DNA of 64,000 nucleotides from JANWVO01 sp964458495 (GTDB lineage: Bacteria; Acidobacteriota; Terriglobia; Bryobacterales; Bryobacteraceae), in the NCBI GenBank assembly GCA_964458495.1, contig CAYWJB010000008.1, positions 151,845 to 215,844 on the forward strand, given 5' to 3'. Made by a program: the position numbers and the translations under genes. This document shows, piece after piece, positions 33,727 through 42,420 of this stretch. The first letter of the stretch is position 1, and every line of letters starts with the position of its first letter. Under the pieces are notes generated by a model. That model made no database searches. It was not told the DNA's origin and was given only the letters and a program-made list of their open reading frames with translations.

Positions 33727-34601
33727 AGCGCTCCCGCGGCTTCCGCCACCGCGCGCTCGCGCTGCGTCAGGTCGCGCTCGCTCCCTCTGAGAAACACGGC
33801 CAGCGCAAGCTTCCCGCGGCCTCCCGGCAGTTCCGCCACGCCTGCCACGCTCATGCAGATGTTGCGCCCGTCCCAGAACGCCGTGGTGCCGGATTTGTGG
33901 TAGAGCAGCGCGCCGCCCAGCGCCGGGCGGATCCGCTCCGCGCCGTGCGGCGTCGCCCGCATCCACTCGCGCAGCCGCGCGTGGCTCGCCGGATGCAGGA
34001 GCTGCCCGCCTTCGATCGCCGACATCAGCATGGCCACTGCCTCCGGCGTCGCCGTGTCGCGCGCGTCCATCAGGAACCGCTCGCGCGACTCGGCGAGGCG
34101 AAACGCCACGTCCAGAGCCATCAGCGAACGGTCCACGCGAATCCCCTCTCCAAACCACCGCGCCATGCGCTTCTGCACGGCTTCCGGCCCGCCGCCCAGA
34201 GCCAGTAATGCATCCGAGGCGCTGGCATCGTTTTCGCGCACGGCCAGCTCCAGCAGACGCCCGATGGTGAACACGCCCCCGCGCGGATAGGCGTCGCGCA
34301 GCGGGCTGTAGCCCGGACTGTACTGCACGGGCTCCACGGCAACCATCTTCCGGAACGGCATCTCGCCCAGCTCCATCTGCGCCAGCGCGTGAAGAGCCAC
34401 CGGCAGTTGCGCCATCTCGACCAGCGGAAAGCGCTCCTTCGAGCGCCACCCCGCCAATCGCCCGGTGTTGAGATTCAGCGCCGCCGCCCCCAGCACGCCA
34501 TCCACGGAGGCTTCGATCGCACGCATCCCGCCCGCGAATGCAGGCGCATCCTGCGCGCCCAGGCGCAGGCAGAGAAGGAACAGCACGGCGCGTCGCATCA
34601 T
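33693..34601 (-). CDS. secreted class A beta-lactamase-fold protein with degenerate active site
   Basis: A 302-residue protein with a signal peptide (MMRRAVLFLLCLRLGAQ) and a class A serine beta-lactamase/transpeptidase fold. The KSG triad is kept (residues 236-238, LYHKSGTTAF). The nucleophile motif SxxK is missing: the aligned stretch reads VEMAQLP, with Glu62 and Gln65 in place of Ser and Lys, and the SDN loop reads ENDAS. Hydrolysis of beta-lactams by the normal mechanism is therefore unlikely; a binding or regulatory role at the cell wall is possible. The start overlaps the cupin stop (ATGA). It is the last gene of the minus-strand run. Confidence 0.75.
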   Translation of the reverse strand: MMRRAVLFLLCLRLGAQDAPAFAGGMRAIEASVDGVLGAAALNLNTGRLAGWRSKERFPLVEMAQLPVALHALAQMELGEMPFRKMVAVEPVQYSPGYSPLRDAYPRGGVFTIGRLLELAVRENDASASDALLALGGGPEAVQKRMARWFGEGIRVDRSLMALDVAFRLAESRERFLMDARDTATPEAVAMLMSAIEGGQLLHPASHARLREWMRATPHGAERIRPALGGALLYHKSGTTAFWDGRNICMSVAGVAELPGGRGKLALAVFLRGSERDLTQRERAVAEAAGALYRWFSSLPEK

Positions 34602-34924
34602 GACTTGCGCGGCGGCGGCGCGAACACCACCAGCACGGTCAGCGGCGCCTCGCCCGTGTTCTTCAACCCGTGTGGCACGCCCGCGGCGGCGAAAACCAGG
34701 TCGCCTGCCTCCACCTCCGCCGTCTCGCCGCCCACCTGCGCCTGCCCGCGCCCCGCCAGCACAAGGTAGAGCTTGTCCTGGTCCGCATGCACGTGCGCGG
34801 CGTGCTCCTGTCCGGGCAGGAAGCAATTCAATCCCGCGTAGAGCCGTTCGCCCGCCGCCAGCGCCACCTTGCCCATGCGCTCCGCGCCAAATTGCGCCAG
34901 ATTCGCGATCCCTTTCACTACCAT
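34598..34924 (-). CDS. small cupin-domain protein
   Basis: A 108-residue single cupin barrel. Cupin motif 1 is GQEHAAHVHADQDKLYLVLAGRG, split here as HAAHVHADQDKLYLVLAG (metal-binding His residues and Glu/Asp), and motif 2 is GDLVFAAAGVPHGLKN. Small single cupins are sugar isomerases, dioxygenases or ligand sensors; none can be chosen here. It overlaps the beta-lactamase-fold gene by 4 nt and follows the bshB1-like gene by 25 nt in the same orientation. Confidence 0.85.
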   Translation of the reverse strand: MVVKGIANLAQFGAERMGKVALAAGERLYAGLNCFLPGQEHAAHVHADQDKLYLVLAGRGQAQVGGETAEVEAGDLVFAAAGVPHGLKNTGEAPLTVLVVFAPPPRKS

Positions 34925-34949
34925 CCCTGCTGCCTCCTGCGCCGCCCCC

Positions 34950-35696
34950 TCAGAACGTGCGCACGCCCATCGTCACCAGATCGTCCACGCGCATCGTCTC
35001 TTTCACGACGTACGGCTCGCCGTACTTCACGCCGATCAGGTTCCCGTAAAACCGCGCGATCGAGCGCAGCCGGTCGTGGATCTCCTCCCTGTTCGGAAAC
35101 AGCCCCGCGCCGCCGCCGGCCCCGCCGTACTGCGATTCGTAAGCGAACAGCGATTCCATCCGCCGATCGAACCAGGGCGTGATGTCCACCACGAACGAAG
35201 GCAGGACGTTCGCATACAGCGACGCGTACACGATCTTGAACGGGCGGTGCGGCTCGCTCTGATCGTCCAGCTTGCGGATGCCCGCCAGAAACGACGCCTC
35301 GAAGCCCAGCCAGCTCGCGTAGGAGTGATCCGGGTGGCGCGCCTCCCAGTAGGGCAGGATCACCACGCGCGGGCGCAGCCGCCGGATCACCGCCATCAGC
35401 GTCAGCCGCAGGCTGATGTTGTTCTCGAGCCGCGCGTCCGGCATGCGCAGGTTCTCGCGGAATGCGAGCCCCAGAATGCGCGCCGCCTCGCGCGATTCCT
35501 CGATGCGGCGCTCGGGCGTCCCGCGCGTGCCCATGTCGCCGGCTGTGAGGTCCAGCGCCCCCGTGCGGTAGCCCATCGCCGCCATGCGCAGCAGGGCGCC
35601 GCCGCAGGTCTGCTCGATGTCGTCGGGGTGCGCGGCAATGGCCAGCACATCCAGCGGTTCCACGTTTTCGAGATCCAAAACAGGCGGATAGAACAT
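34950..35696 (-). CDS. bshB1: PIG-L family deacetylase, bacillithiol BshB1 type
   Basis: A 248-residue zinc deacetylase of the LmbE/PIG-L family. The metal site is AAHPDDIE (residues about 20-27), with the later PYWEARHPDHSYAS segment carrying the His. YASLYANVLPSFVVDITPWF and AYESQYGG are typical of BshB1, which removes the acetyl group from GlcNAc-malate during bacillithiol synthesis. BshA and BshC partners are not in this window. It starts immediately at the rhomboid stop (no gap) within the long minus-strand run. Confidence 0.82.
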   Translation of the reverse strand: MFYPPVLDLENVEPLDVLAIAAHPDDIEQTCGGALLRMAAMGYRTGALDLTAGDMGTRGTPERRIEESREAARILGLAFRENLRMPDARLENNISLRLTLMAVIRRLRPRVVILPYWEARHPDHSYASWLGFEASFLAGIRKLDDQSEPHRPFKIVYASLYANVLPSFVVDITPWFDRRMESLFAYESQYGGAGGGAGLFPNREEIHDRLRSIARFYGNLIGVKYGEPYVVKETMRVDDLVTMGVRTF

Positions 35697-36362
35697 TCAC
35701 CACACCAGATCGCGCCGCAAGCGGTAGCGGTCGCGCGTTCGGAAGACATGAATCAGCGCCACGCCGGCCAGAAAGCCCGCCGCGTGCGCCATGAAAGCCA
35801 CCCCGCCGCGCTGCGCCGCGGCGTCGGCAATGGAGCCGATGCCGCTGAACAGCTGTACGACGAACCAGTACACGAGCACCAAATACGCCGGCAGCTCGAA
35901 GGTGAACACGAACAGAAACCAGCCCAGCATCACGATCCGCGAGTGCGGGAATTTCACCAGATAGGCGCCCATGACGCCCGCAATCGCCCCGCTCGCGCCC
36001 ACCATGGGCACCCGCGAATCCGGATTCACCGCGTACTGGCCCAGCGCCGCCGCCACCCCGCACAACAGGTAGAACAGCAGGAAGCGCCCGTGCCCGAGAA
36101 TATCCTCCACGTTGTCGCCGAACACCCACAGGAAGAGCATGTTCCCGATCAGGTGCAGCCAGCCGCCATGCAGGAACATCGAGGTCAGCGTGTTCAGCCA
36201 CGAGAACCGCTCCGGCACCAGCCCGAAGGCATAAATGAAGTCGTTGCGCGTGTAAGAATCCAGCGATACCTGGAAAAGGAACACCAGCGAATTGGCCACG
36301 ATCAGCGCCACCGTCACCAGCGGCTGCGAGAAGCTCTTCTGCGAATCGTGGATCGGGATCAT
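35697..36362 (-). CDS. rhomboid-family intramembrane serine protease
   Basis: A 221-residue protein with about six membrane helices. The active-site Ser lies in VGASGAIAGVMGAYLV (GxSG) and the partner His in MAHAAGFLAGVAL; the WLHLIGNMLFLWVFGDNVED loop with HGGW is also characteristic. Rhomboids cleave membrane-protein segments; substrates are unknown. The start at 36362 overlaps the PfkB kinase stop by 4 nt (ATGA), and the longer in-frame extension is an antisense-like frame of the kinase. Confidence 0.9.
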   Translation of the reverse strand: MIPIHDSQKSFSQPLVTVALIVANSLVFLFQVSLDSYTRNDFIYAFGLVPERFSWLNTLTSMFLHGGWLHLIGNMLFLWVFGDNVEDILGHGRFLLFYLLCGVAAALGQYAVNPDSRVPMVGASGAIAGVMGAYLVKFPHSRIVMLGWFLFVFTFELPAYLVLVYWFVVQLFSGIGSIADAAAQRGGVAFMAHAAGFLAGVALIHVFRTRDRYRLRRDLVW

Positions 36363-37318
36363 CGCGCCCCCGTCCAGTACTGGCGGAACTCCGCCTTCAC
36401 GCGCCGTTCCCCGCGCTCCCGGAGCAGGCGCGCCTCCTCCAGCGTGGCGATGCGCCCGCGCGCGCCCAGCGCCGTGCAGTTCAGCGCCGCCATGGCGTTG
36501 GAGAACTCCAGCGCCGCGTCCAGATCGTATCCTTCGAGCACCGCATAGCAGAACGCGCCGTGAAAGATATCCCCCGCGCCTGTGGTGTCCAGGCAGTTCA
36601 CCACAAACGCCGGCGAATAATGGAACCGCCCGCCCGTGCGCGCCAGCGCCCCGTGCGCTCCCAGCGTCATCGCCGCCACCTTCATCCCGTAGGTCTCCTG
36701 CAGCAGCTCGAGCGCGCGCAGCGGGTCGCTCTCTCCGGTCCACCGCTCCGGAAACTCGCTTGACGTGATCAGGTAATCCACATTCGGCAGCACATCCTCG
36801 AAGCCCTTGTAAATGGTATCGACGTCCACCGTCACCTCAATGCCGTGCCGCCGGGCGATTCGCGCCGCGTGCGCCACGGCCGGCGTGTCATGCCCGTCGA
36901 TGTGCAGCAGGCGCGCACAGGCGATCTGGTCCTCCCCGATCTCCTCCGGCGAGATCCGCAGCGCCTCCGGGCGGTGCCAGAACACCGTGCGCTCTCCCGT
37001 GCTCTGGTCAATCAGAATGTAGGCGGACTGGTTCGGCGTGCCGGGGCGGCGCTGCACGTGATCCAGATTCACGCCGCTGCCTTGCAGGCTTTCCCACTGA
37101 ATGCGCCCGCGCTCGTCGTCTCCGATGGTGCCGATGTACTTGGTTCTCAGCCCGAGCCGCGCGCAGCACACCATGGCGCTCGCCACCTGCCCGCCCGGGC
37201 TCAGCACCTCTTCGAGAAACGGCACCTTGCCGCCATAGGCGGGAAAGTGCGGGATCAGGATCATCGTGTCGGTCGCGTTCAGCCCCACGCCAACGACGTC
37301 AAACTGCGCTTGACTCAC
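36359..37318 (-). CDS. PfkB-family sugar kinase
   Basis: A 319-residue ribokinase-fold kinase. The N-terminal sugar-binding strand is VVGVGLNATDTMILIPHFP with the GGQVASAMVCCARLG glycine-rich helix, and the catalytic anion-hole motif is CLDTTGAGDIFHGAF. The substrate is not predictable; a simple sugar or sugar phosphate is expected. It overlaps the esterase-fusion gene by 4 nt on one side and the rhomboid gene by 4 nt on the other. It is a different type from the PfkB kinase at 30478. Confidence 0.9.
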   Translation of the reverse strand: MSQAQFDVVGVGLNATDTMILIPHFPAYGGKVPFLEEVLSPGGQVASAMVCCARLGLRTKYIGTIGDDERGRIQWESLQGSGVNLDHVQRRPGTPNQSAYILIDQSTGERTVFWHRPEALRISPEEIGEDQIACARLLHIDGHDTPAVAHAARIARRHGIEVTVDVDTIYKGFEDVLPNVDYLITSSEFPERWTGESDPLRALELLQETYGMKVAAMTLGAHGALARTGGRFHYSPAFVVNCLDTTGAGDIFHGAFCYAVLEGYDLDAALEFSNAMAALNCTALGARGRIATLEEARLLRERGERRVKAEFRQYWTGAR

Positions 37319-39252
37319 TGCATCGCTCCGAGAATCTCAAGAATCGCCGCGGCCGCGCGCGAGCCCGGCCTGACAAGGTTCGTCATCTCCGAAATGTGGT
37401 TCTCGCCTTCGATGAACTCCAGCCGGCTGCGCACGCCGGCCTTCGCCAGCGCCTCGTGCAGCCGCTTGGCCTGTTGCGGCAGCGTCAGATAGTCCCACTG
37501 GCAGTACGCCACCAGAAAGGGCGGCAGCCCCGCTCGCACGTGAAACAGCGGCGAGGCGTCCCGCCGCGCCTCGGCATCATTGCCAAACACGCGCGCGCCC
37601 GCTTGGCCCGTCACGTCGGGAACGCCGCTCAGCGAGATGACTCCCCGGATGGCGGAGGCATCCACTCCGTGCGCCCGCAGCCAGCGCCCGTTCGCAGCCA
37701 GCAGCGCCGCCAGATGCCCGCCTGCGGAGTGCCCGGCAACCACGATCCGCGCCACATCGCCCCCGTGCGCGGCGATGTGGCGCGCCGTCCAGGCGAACGC
37801 CGCCGCCGCGTCTTCGATCTGCGCCGGATGCGGGTGCTTCGGCGCCAGCCGGTAGCTCGGGATCACCACCACGTAGCCTGCCTTCGCGAAGTAGTTTCCG
37901 AGGAATGGATACTGTTTGCGGTCCCCGCGCACCCATGCGCCGCCATGCAGGAAGAACAGCACGGGGCGCCGCTGCGCTCCGCGCGGGCGGTAAATGTCCA
38001 AACGGTGCTTCTCGGTGTCCTCCGCCGCGCCGGATGTGTACTCGATGTCCGCCGCGGCCTCCACCTCCGCGTCGAGCCGTTGGGAAGGCAGCGCCATCAG
38101 GCTCGCGTCCGGGCGCGCCAGCCGGATGGCGTTGGAACAGATCCACGGGCGCTGTTCGCCGTCGATGTCGAGCCACGCCTCCACGCGGTAGGCGCCGGGC
38201 TCCGCCGCCTGCCATGCGAGCGTGTCCCCGGCGGCTTCATGCACCGTCTTGCCCTCGCGGATCAGGCGCCACCGCGCCTGCACGGGCGCGCGCGCCACCA
38301 GCCGCGTGGTGCCAGCCATCGGGATCGTGTCCCCCATCTCGTATACGCCCAGCGAATTGATGGCGACAAACGCAAAGCCGCGCGGATCGCACAGCCAGTC
38401 GTGCGAGACATAGGCGCGCCCCGCGCGCAGCGAAGCCGCCAGCGCCTCCCGGGCAAACTCGCGCGCCAGAATGTGCGTCACCGTGTTGCGGAACGCCACC
38501 TCGTACGGGTCGAGCAGAACCTTGCCGCCCAGCACCGCGTTCTGGTGCGCGTCGATGGCGCCGATCCCGGTGAAGAAACGCGACGCCAGCACCCGGTCCC
38601 ATCGCTCGAACAGCGCCGCCCAATAGTCGGCGCCCGCACCGTAGACCTCGTCCGGATACTGCCTCGCCAGCCGGCCAAGCTCCTCCAGCCGCCGCGGGTC
38701 TTTCGCTGCACTTTTCAGATGTTCGATCAGATCCGCGTCGTCCTCGTGGTCGGCGTGGCGGTTGTAGATCTCCATGCCGTCCCAGCCTTCAGGCGCGGCG
38801 TCCAGGTCGCCTTCCACATGGGAATGGAAGCGCAGCGGCGGCGCAGGGCGGGGAAAGATCAGCTCATGCCTGCCGCCGTTCTCCGCACCGGCGAAAAACA
38901 GCACCCCGTCGCGCAGCCCGTGCCACGTGCCCGCGTGCGGTCCCCCGTGATCGGTGAAAAAGACGGCGCGGATGCCTGCCTTCTTCGCCGCCTCCAGCAC
39001 CTCCTCGCGCTTCCCGAGCGTGTGCGGCGCATCCTCGGCGTGGACGTGGATCACCGCCGCGTAGTCTTCATAGACGCCGACCGGCGGCAGAGTCTTTCGC
39101 TGCGCGGCCAGGCTCTCGCGCGCCGCGCGCACCGCCGCCAGCCGCTCCGGCGCCAGCCGTTCCACGGTCGTGTACTTCCGGCCCGGCTTCAGGCCGGTTT
39201 GCGCCACGGCCACGGCGGCAAGGCACAGGCCGGCCGCGATGCGTCCCATCAT
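37315..39252 (-). CDS. secreted PHP-domain/alpha-beta hydrolase fusion
   Basis: A 645-residue exported protein (signal MMGRIAAGLCLAAVAVAQTG). Residues about 60-340 form a PHP-type metal-dependent domain: AVIHVHAEDAPHTLG and RAVFFTDHGGPHAG supply His/Asp ligands. Residues about 395-640 form an acyl-esterase-like alpha/beta hydrolase: FFLHGGAWVRGDRKQYP (oxyanion hole), VAGHSAGGHLAALL (nucleophile Ser) and EGENHISEM (catalytic His). Both halves look intact. I know of no standard family with this order. It may remove two groups from one substrate, for example a phosphorylated or acylated sugar, but that is speculation. It overlaps the kinase gene by 4 nt. Confidence 0.8.
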   Translation of the reverse strand: MMGRIAAGLCLAAVAVAQTGLKPGRKYTTVERLAPERLAAVRAARESLAAQRKTLPPVGVYEDYAAVIHVHAEDAPHTLGKREEVLEAAKKAGIRAVFFTDHGGPHAGTWHGLRDGVLFFAGAENGGRHELIFPRPAPPLRFHSHVEGDLDAAPEGWDGMEIYNRHADHEDDADLIEHLKSAAKDPRRLEELGRLARQYPDEVYGAGADYWAALFERWDRVLASRFFTGIGAIDAHQNAVLGGKVLLDPYEVAFRNTVTHILAREFAREALAASLRAGRAYVSHDWLCDPRGFAFVAINSLGVYEMGDTIPMAGTTRLVARAPVQARWRLIREGKTVHEAAGDTLAWQAAEPGAYRVEAWLDIDGEQRPWICSNAIRLARPDASLMALPSQRLDAEVEAAADIEYTSGAAEDTEKHRLDIYRPRGAQRRPVLFFLHGGAWVRGDRKQYPFLGNYFAKAGYVVVIPSYRLAPKHPHPAQIEDAAAAFAWTARHIAAHGGDVARIVVAGHSAGGHLAALLAANGRWLRAHGVDASAIRGVISLSGVPDVTGQAGARVFGNDAEARRDASPLFHVRAGLPPFLVAYCQWDYLTLPQQAKRLHEALAKAGVRSRLEFIEGENHISEMTNLVRPGSRAAAAILEILGAMQ

Positions 39253-39283
39253 GACTCTGAGGATATCGTGCCGCGCCCCGGTT

Positions 39284-39868
39284 CTACTTCTGCGGCCACT
39301 GATAGAGGTAGATCGTGTACGGGTGGCGGTGCGCTTCCACCTTCTCCACGCGCGCCGGCTTCCAGCCCTTGATCCGGAATTCCAGCGACACCACCCGCGC
39401 CCCCGGCTTCAGCTCCTTCTCAAGTTTCGGCCGCAGCTGCTCGTTGGCTTCCGTCAGCAGGTACAAGGCCACCACATCGGCGCCGGAAAGGTCCACCTGC
39501 ATCATGTCGCCTTCGATGATCCTCACCTGCTCCTGCAGGCCCAGGCTCTCCACCGCCTGCCGCGCCCGCTTGGCCAGCGCCGGGCTCAACTCCACTCCGA
39601 CGGCTTTGGCGCCGAATTCCTTGGCCGCTGTGGCCACAATCCGGCCGTCTCCGCAGCCCAGATCGTACAGCGTCTGGCCGCTCTTCAGGCCGGCGATTTC
39701 CAGCATCTTGACGACAATCGGCTGCGGCGAGCTGACGTACGGCGCCAGCTTCTGCGGCTGCACGAGTCTTTGATGGCCCTGGCCCGCCGCCGCGCCGGCC
39801 AGAACCAGCCCTGCCGCCGCCAGCACGCTACTGCGGCGGAGCCAGGTGGGAACCCCTGATGGAAGCAT
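39284..39868 (-). CDS. SAM-dependent methyltransferase with N-terminal export signal
   Basis: A 194-residue class I methyltransferase. The SAM-binding motif is TLYDLGCGDGRIVATAAKEF (residues about 67-86) followed by AKAVGVELSP and a IIEGDMMQVDLS strand. The N-terminus (WLRRSSVLAAAGLVLAGAAAGQG) looks like a signal peptide or membrane anchor, which is unusual because SAM is cytosolic. A cytoplasm-facing membrane anchor would solve this. The first ATG overlaps the upstream unknown protein gene by 41 nt. The substrate is unknown. Confidence 0.78.
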   Translation of the reverse strand: MLPSGVPTWLRRSSVLAAAGLVLAGAAAGQGHQRLVQPQKLAPYVSSPQPIVVKMLEIAGLKSGQTLYDLGCGDGRIVATAAKEFGAKAVGVELSPALAKRARQAVESLGLQEQVRIIEGDMMQVDLSGADVVALYLLTEANEQLRPKLEKELKPGARVVSLEFRIKGWKPARVEKVEAHRHPYTIYLYQWPQK

Positions 39869-41096
39869 CGGTCGGCCGCCTCCCTGATTTCCATTTTACG
39901 ATCCGCGCCACCACCTCGGTGACCGCGGACCAGAGCTCCCTCGGGCGGCTGATGGTAAACTCCAGCCCCTTGAAATACCGCACCGCCTGGCTGATCGAAT
40001 CCCGCCACGGCATCAATTGCGGCGTGAGGTTGTAATTCAGGTAGAAAACCGGATACTCGGTCTCGCCCACCTCGCGCAATGCGTCCGCCGGTATGCCGGA
40101 AGCCAGCATCACTTTGGGGCCGGCGATGATCAGTCCGTCCGGCGCCGGCTCGCCCTCGCGCACCTTGAACTCGCTTTGGATGAGCGAGCCGAGGAACTCC
40201 GCATCGCTGTTCTTGTTCTGGAGCCTCGCGATGTCCACCCGCCCCAGTTGGAGCCCTTTCAGCGCCTGCCCGATGGACTGAAAGTCGATCCGGTCCTTCG
40301 GCTCCTGCCGGTACAGCACCCGCTGCTCCTGAAGATTGAAGGCCACCACCGAGTAGCGCGCGATGCGCGGGTCGCGGTGGATGGTGCGCAGAATGGAGAC
40401 CAGAGCCGCCGTGTCGGCAGGCTGCAGCGTGGAGGCATTGCTGTTCTGCGGGGCGAAATTCACGAGGACTTTCACCGAAAGCGGGTTCGAGCTGTAGTCC
40501 TTCTCCGCCGGAGCCTCGTCGGCGAACTCGTCCTCGTCGGACGCGGCCACTGTGCCCGGCTGCAGCGTCAGCGCCAGTTCCTTCTCCCTGGCCGGAAGCG
40601 CCGCTTCGGCGCGCCAGAAACTGGCGCACACGCGCTCGGCGCGGTCCCGCATCAGCCAGTCCACCTGATACGAGCCCTCGCCCAGATCGAACGAGCCTTG
40701 CAGATACGCGTCCCCCTTCGCGTCCGCCTCGATGGCCGGAACCCGGATCTTCTGCGTGAAATAGGCCGCGCGCTCCGGCGCCCCTGCCGGCGCGACGCGG
40801 AAGATCACCGTCAGCAGGTTCTCCAGCCCGGCCAGCTCCCGCATCGGAATGGCCACTTCATAACCGGCGTGGAATTTCAGGTCGAATCCCACCACCGGCT
40901 TCACTGGCGTCAGGCGGCAGGGCAGGTCGTCTCTCGGTTCTCGCGCCTCCAGCACTGCCAGGTCCGTGCCGCTCAGCGCGCGTCCCGGTTCGCTCTGGAT
41001 CAGCGATTGCGCGCCCGCCGGCGCAATCCAGCCCGCCGCCGCCATCCCCGCGGCCGCCCAAAGAGTGCAGAAAGCCCGGTTCCGCCTGTCGCTCAT
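39828..41096 (-). CDS. secreted protein of unknown family, acidobacterial type
   Basis: A 422-residue protein with a signal peptide (AFCTLWAAAGMAAAGWIAPA). Residues about 200-400 have alternating beta strands and helices (SVKVLVNFAPQNSNAS, TAALVSILRTIHRDPRIARY, YSVVAFNLQEQRVLY) suggesting a Rossmann-like, von Willebrand A-like fold, but no DxSxS metal site is present. I cannot assign a function. It is the first gene of the eight-gene minus-strand run; a TAGAAT hexamer lies 21 nt upstream of its ATG and GTGGGGG may serve as ribosome binding site. Confidence 0.65.
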   Translation of the reverse strand: MSDRRNRAFCTLWAAAGMAAAGWIAPAGAQSLIQSEPGRALSGTDLAVLEAREPRDDLPCRLTPVKPVVGFDLKFHAGYEVAIPMRELAGLENLLTVIFRVAPAGAPERAAYFTQKIRVPAIEADAKGDAYLQGSFDLGEGSYQVDWLMRDRAERVCASFWRAEAALPAREKELALTLQPGTVAASDEDEFADEAPAEKDYSSNPLSVKVLVNFAPQNSNASTLQPADTAALVSILRTIHRDPRIARYSVVAFNLQEQRVLYRQEPKDRIDFQSIGQALKGLQLGRVDIARLQNKNSDAEFLGSLIQSEFKVREGEPAPDGLIIAGPKVMLASGIPADALREVGETEYPVFYLNYNLTPQLMPWRDSISQAVRYFKGLEFTISRPRELWSAVTEVVARIVKWKSGRRPTDASIRGSHLAPPQ

Positions 41097-41248
41097 GCCC
41101 CCACGGTCCCGTTCGGTATTCTACTGCCCCTCGCTGCCCCGGGGAAGCCCCGGCCCTGCGGAGAGGGATATAAAACGGATCATCGCCGATTCTCACGCTG
41201 ACCGCAACCCCGCAGTCTTGCTGACAGGGGCCGGGCGGCGCCCTCCGA

Positions 41249-41254
41249 TATAAT
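41249..41254 (+). promoter_or_regulatory. consensus -10 element TATAAT for greA
   Basis: A perfect TATAAT lies 27 nt before the greA ATG at 41282, giving a leader of about 20 nt that includes GAAGGGG. TTGCTGACA lies further upstream, but at 22-25 nt spacing, so the -35 element is unclear. Confidence 0.6.
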
Positions 41255-41281
41255 TTGAAAGAAGGGGCTGTTCCTCAGCCG

Positions 41282-41752
41282 ATGGACGATATCAAGAAGA
41301 AGCTGCAAGACGAGATCGCCGCGCTCGAATACGAACTGCGCACCCAGCTGCCGAAGGAGATCCAGAAGGCGCGCGCCCACGGCGACCTGCGCGAAAACGC
41401 CGAATTCCACGCGGCCAAGGAGCGCCAGCGCTTCGTCGACGCCCGGCTGGCCCAGCTCAAGAGGCGCCTGGCCGAGTTCTCCATGATCGACCTCTCGCGC
41501 ATCCCGCGCGACCGCGCCGGACTTGGCTCCACGGTTGTGGTGCTCGATCTCGACAAGAACGAGGAGATCACCTTCAAGCTCGTCGTCAGCGAAGAGGCCG
41601 ATGCAGCCAAGGGGCTGATCTCCACCACTTCGCCCATCGGCCGCGGGCTCGTTGGCAAGAAAGTGGGCGACGAGGTCTCCATCCCGAGCCCCGGCGGCGT
41701 CCGGCGCCTCGAGATCCTCCAACTCACCACCATCCACGATTCGGCCAGCTAA
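41282..41752 (+). CDS. greA: transcription elongation factor GreA
   Basis: A 156-residue Gre factor that rescues backtracked RNA polymerase by stimulating transcript cleavage. The N-terminal coiled coil carries the acidic tip in GDLRENAEFHAAKERQ (residues about 36-51), and the C-terminal FKBP-like domain contains STTSPIGRGLVGKKVGDEV. The length matches GreA. The ATG at 41282 was chosen over an upstream TTG at 41255, because the latter overlaps the -10 element region and lacks a ribosome binding site. The CDP-alcohol phosphatidyltransferase gene follows 18 nt downstream. Confidence 0.93.
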   Translation: MDDIKKKLQDEIAALEYELRTQLPKEIQKARAHGDLRENAEFHAAKERQRFVDARLAQLKRRLAEFSMIDLSRIPRDRAGLGSTVVVLDLDKNEEITFKLVVSEEADAAKGLISTTSPIGRGLVGKKVGDEVSIPSPGGVRRLEILQLTTIHDSAS

Positions 41753-41770
41753 ACTGAAAAGGCTGGAGCC

Positions 41771-42412
41771 ATGACATTCACGCGCGCCATCGGCGTCGGG
41801 GCCGGCAAGATCCTGTTCTGGATCGTGCGCGCGCTGGCCTTGTCCCGTATCCACCCCAACGTCCTCACCTTCATCGGGCTGCTGATCAACATTGGCGCCG
41901 CCTGGCTGCTGGCCCAGGGCCGCTTCTTCCATGCCGGCCTCGTCATCATCGGCGCCGGCCTGTTCGATATGGTCGACGGCCGCGTCGCCCGCGAAACCCG
42001 CCAGGTGACCCGCTTCGGCGCCTTCTTCGACTCCGTCGTCGACCGCTACTCCGACCTCGCCCTCCTGATGGGCCTGCTCGTCTACTACGCCAACATCAAC
42101 CGCAACTTCTACGTGGTCCTCACCGCCGTGGTCATGACCGCCACCGTCATGATCAGCTACACCCGCGCCCGCGCCGAAAACGTCATCCCCTCCTGCAAGG
42201 TCGGCTTCCTCGAACGCCCCGAGCGCGTCGTGCTGCTCATCATCGGCGCGCTGTTCGACCGCATGGCGGCCGTGCTCTGGATCATCGCCGTGCTCGGCAA
42301 CATCACCGTCATCCACCGCATGTGGCACGTCTGGGAAGTGACCCGCGAATTGGACCGCCTCCCGTCCGCGCCGCAGGCGCACCAGCAAGAAGAAGCGCGC
42401 CAGCCGCGCTGA
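41771..42412 (+). CDS. CDP-alcohol phosphatidyltransferase family membrane enzyme
   Basis: A 213-residue integral membrane enzyme. The family signature DG-x2-AR-x8-G-x3-D-x3-D is complete in DMVDGRVARETRQVTRFGAF followed by FDSVVDR (residues about 66-92), flanked by hydrophobic helices. It makes a phospholipid from CDP-diacylglycerol and an alcohol, such as glycerol-phosphate, inositol-phosphate or serine; the exact product is not clear. It follows greA closely and converges with acpS, with 8 nt between stops. Confidence 0.88.
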   Translation: MTFTRAIGVGAGKILFWIVRALALSRIHPNVLTFIGLLINIGAAWLLAQGRFFHAGLVIIGAGLFDMVDGRVARETRQVTRFGAFFDSVVDRYSDLALLMGLLVYYANINRNFYVVLTAVVMTATVMISYTRARAENVIPSCKVGFLERPERVVLLIIGALFDRMAAVLWIIAVLGNITVIHRMWHVWEVTRELDRLPSAPQAHQQEEARQPR

Positions 42413-42420
42413 TCCCCCCT

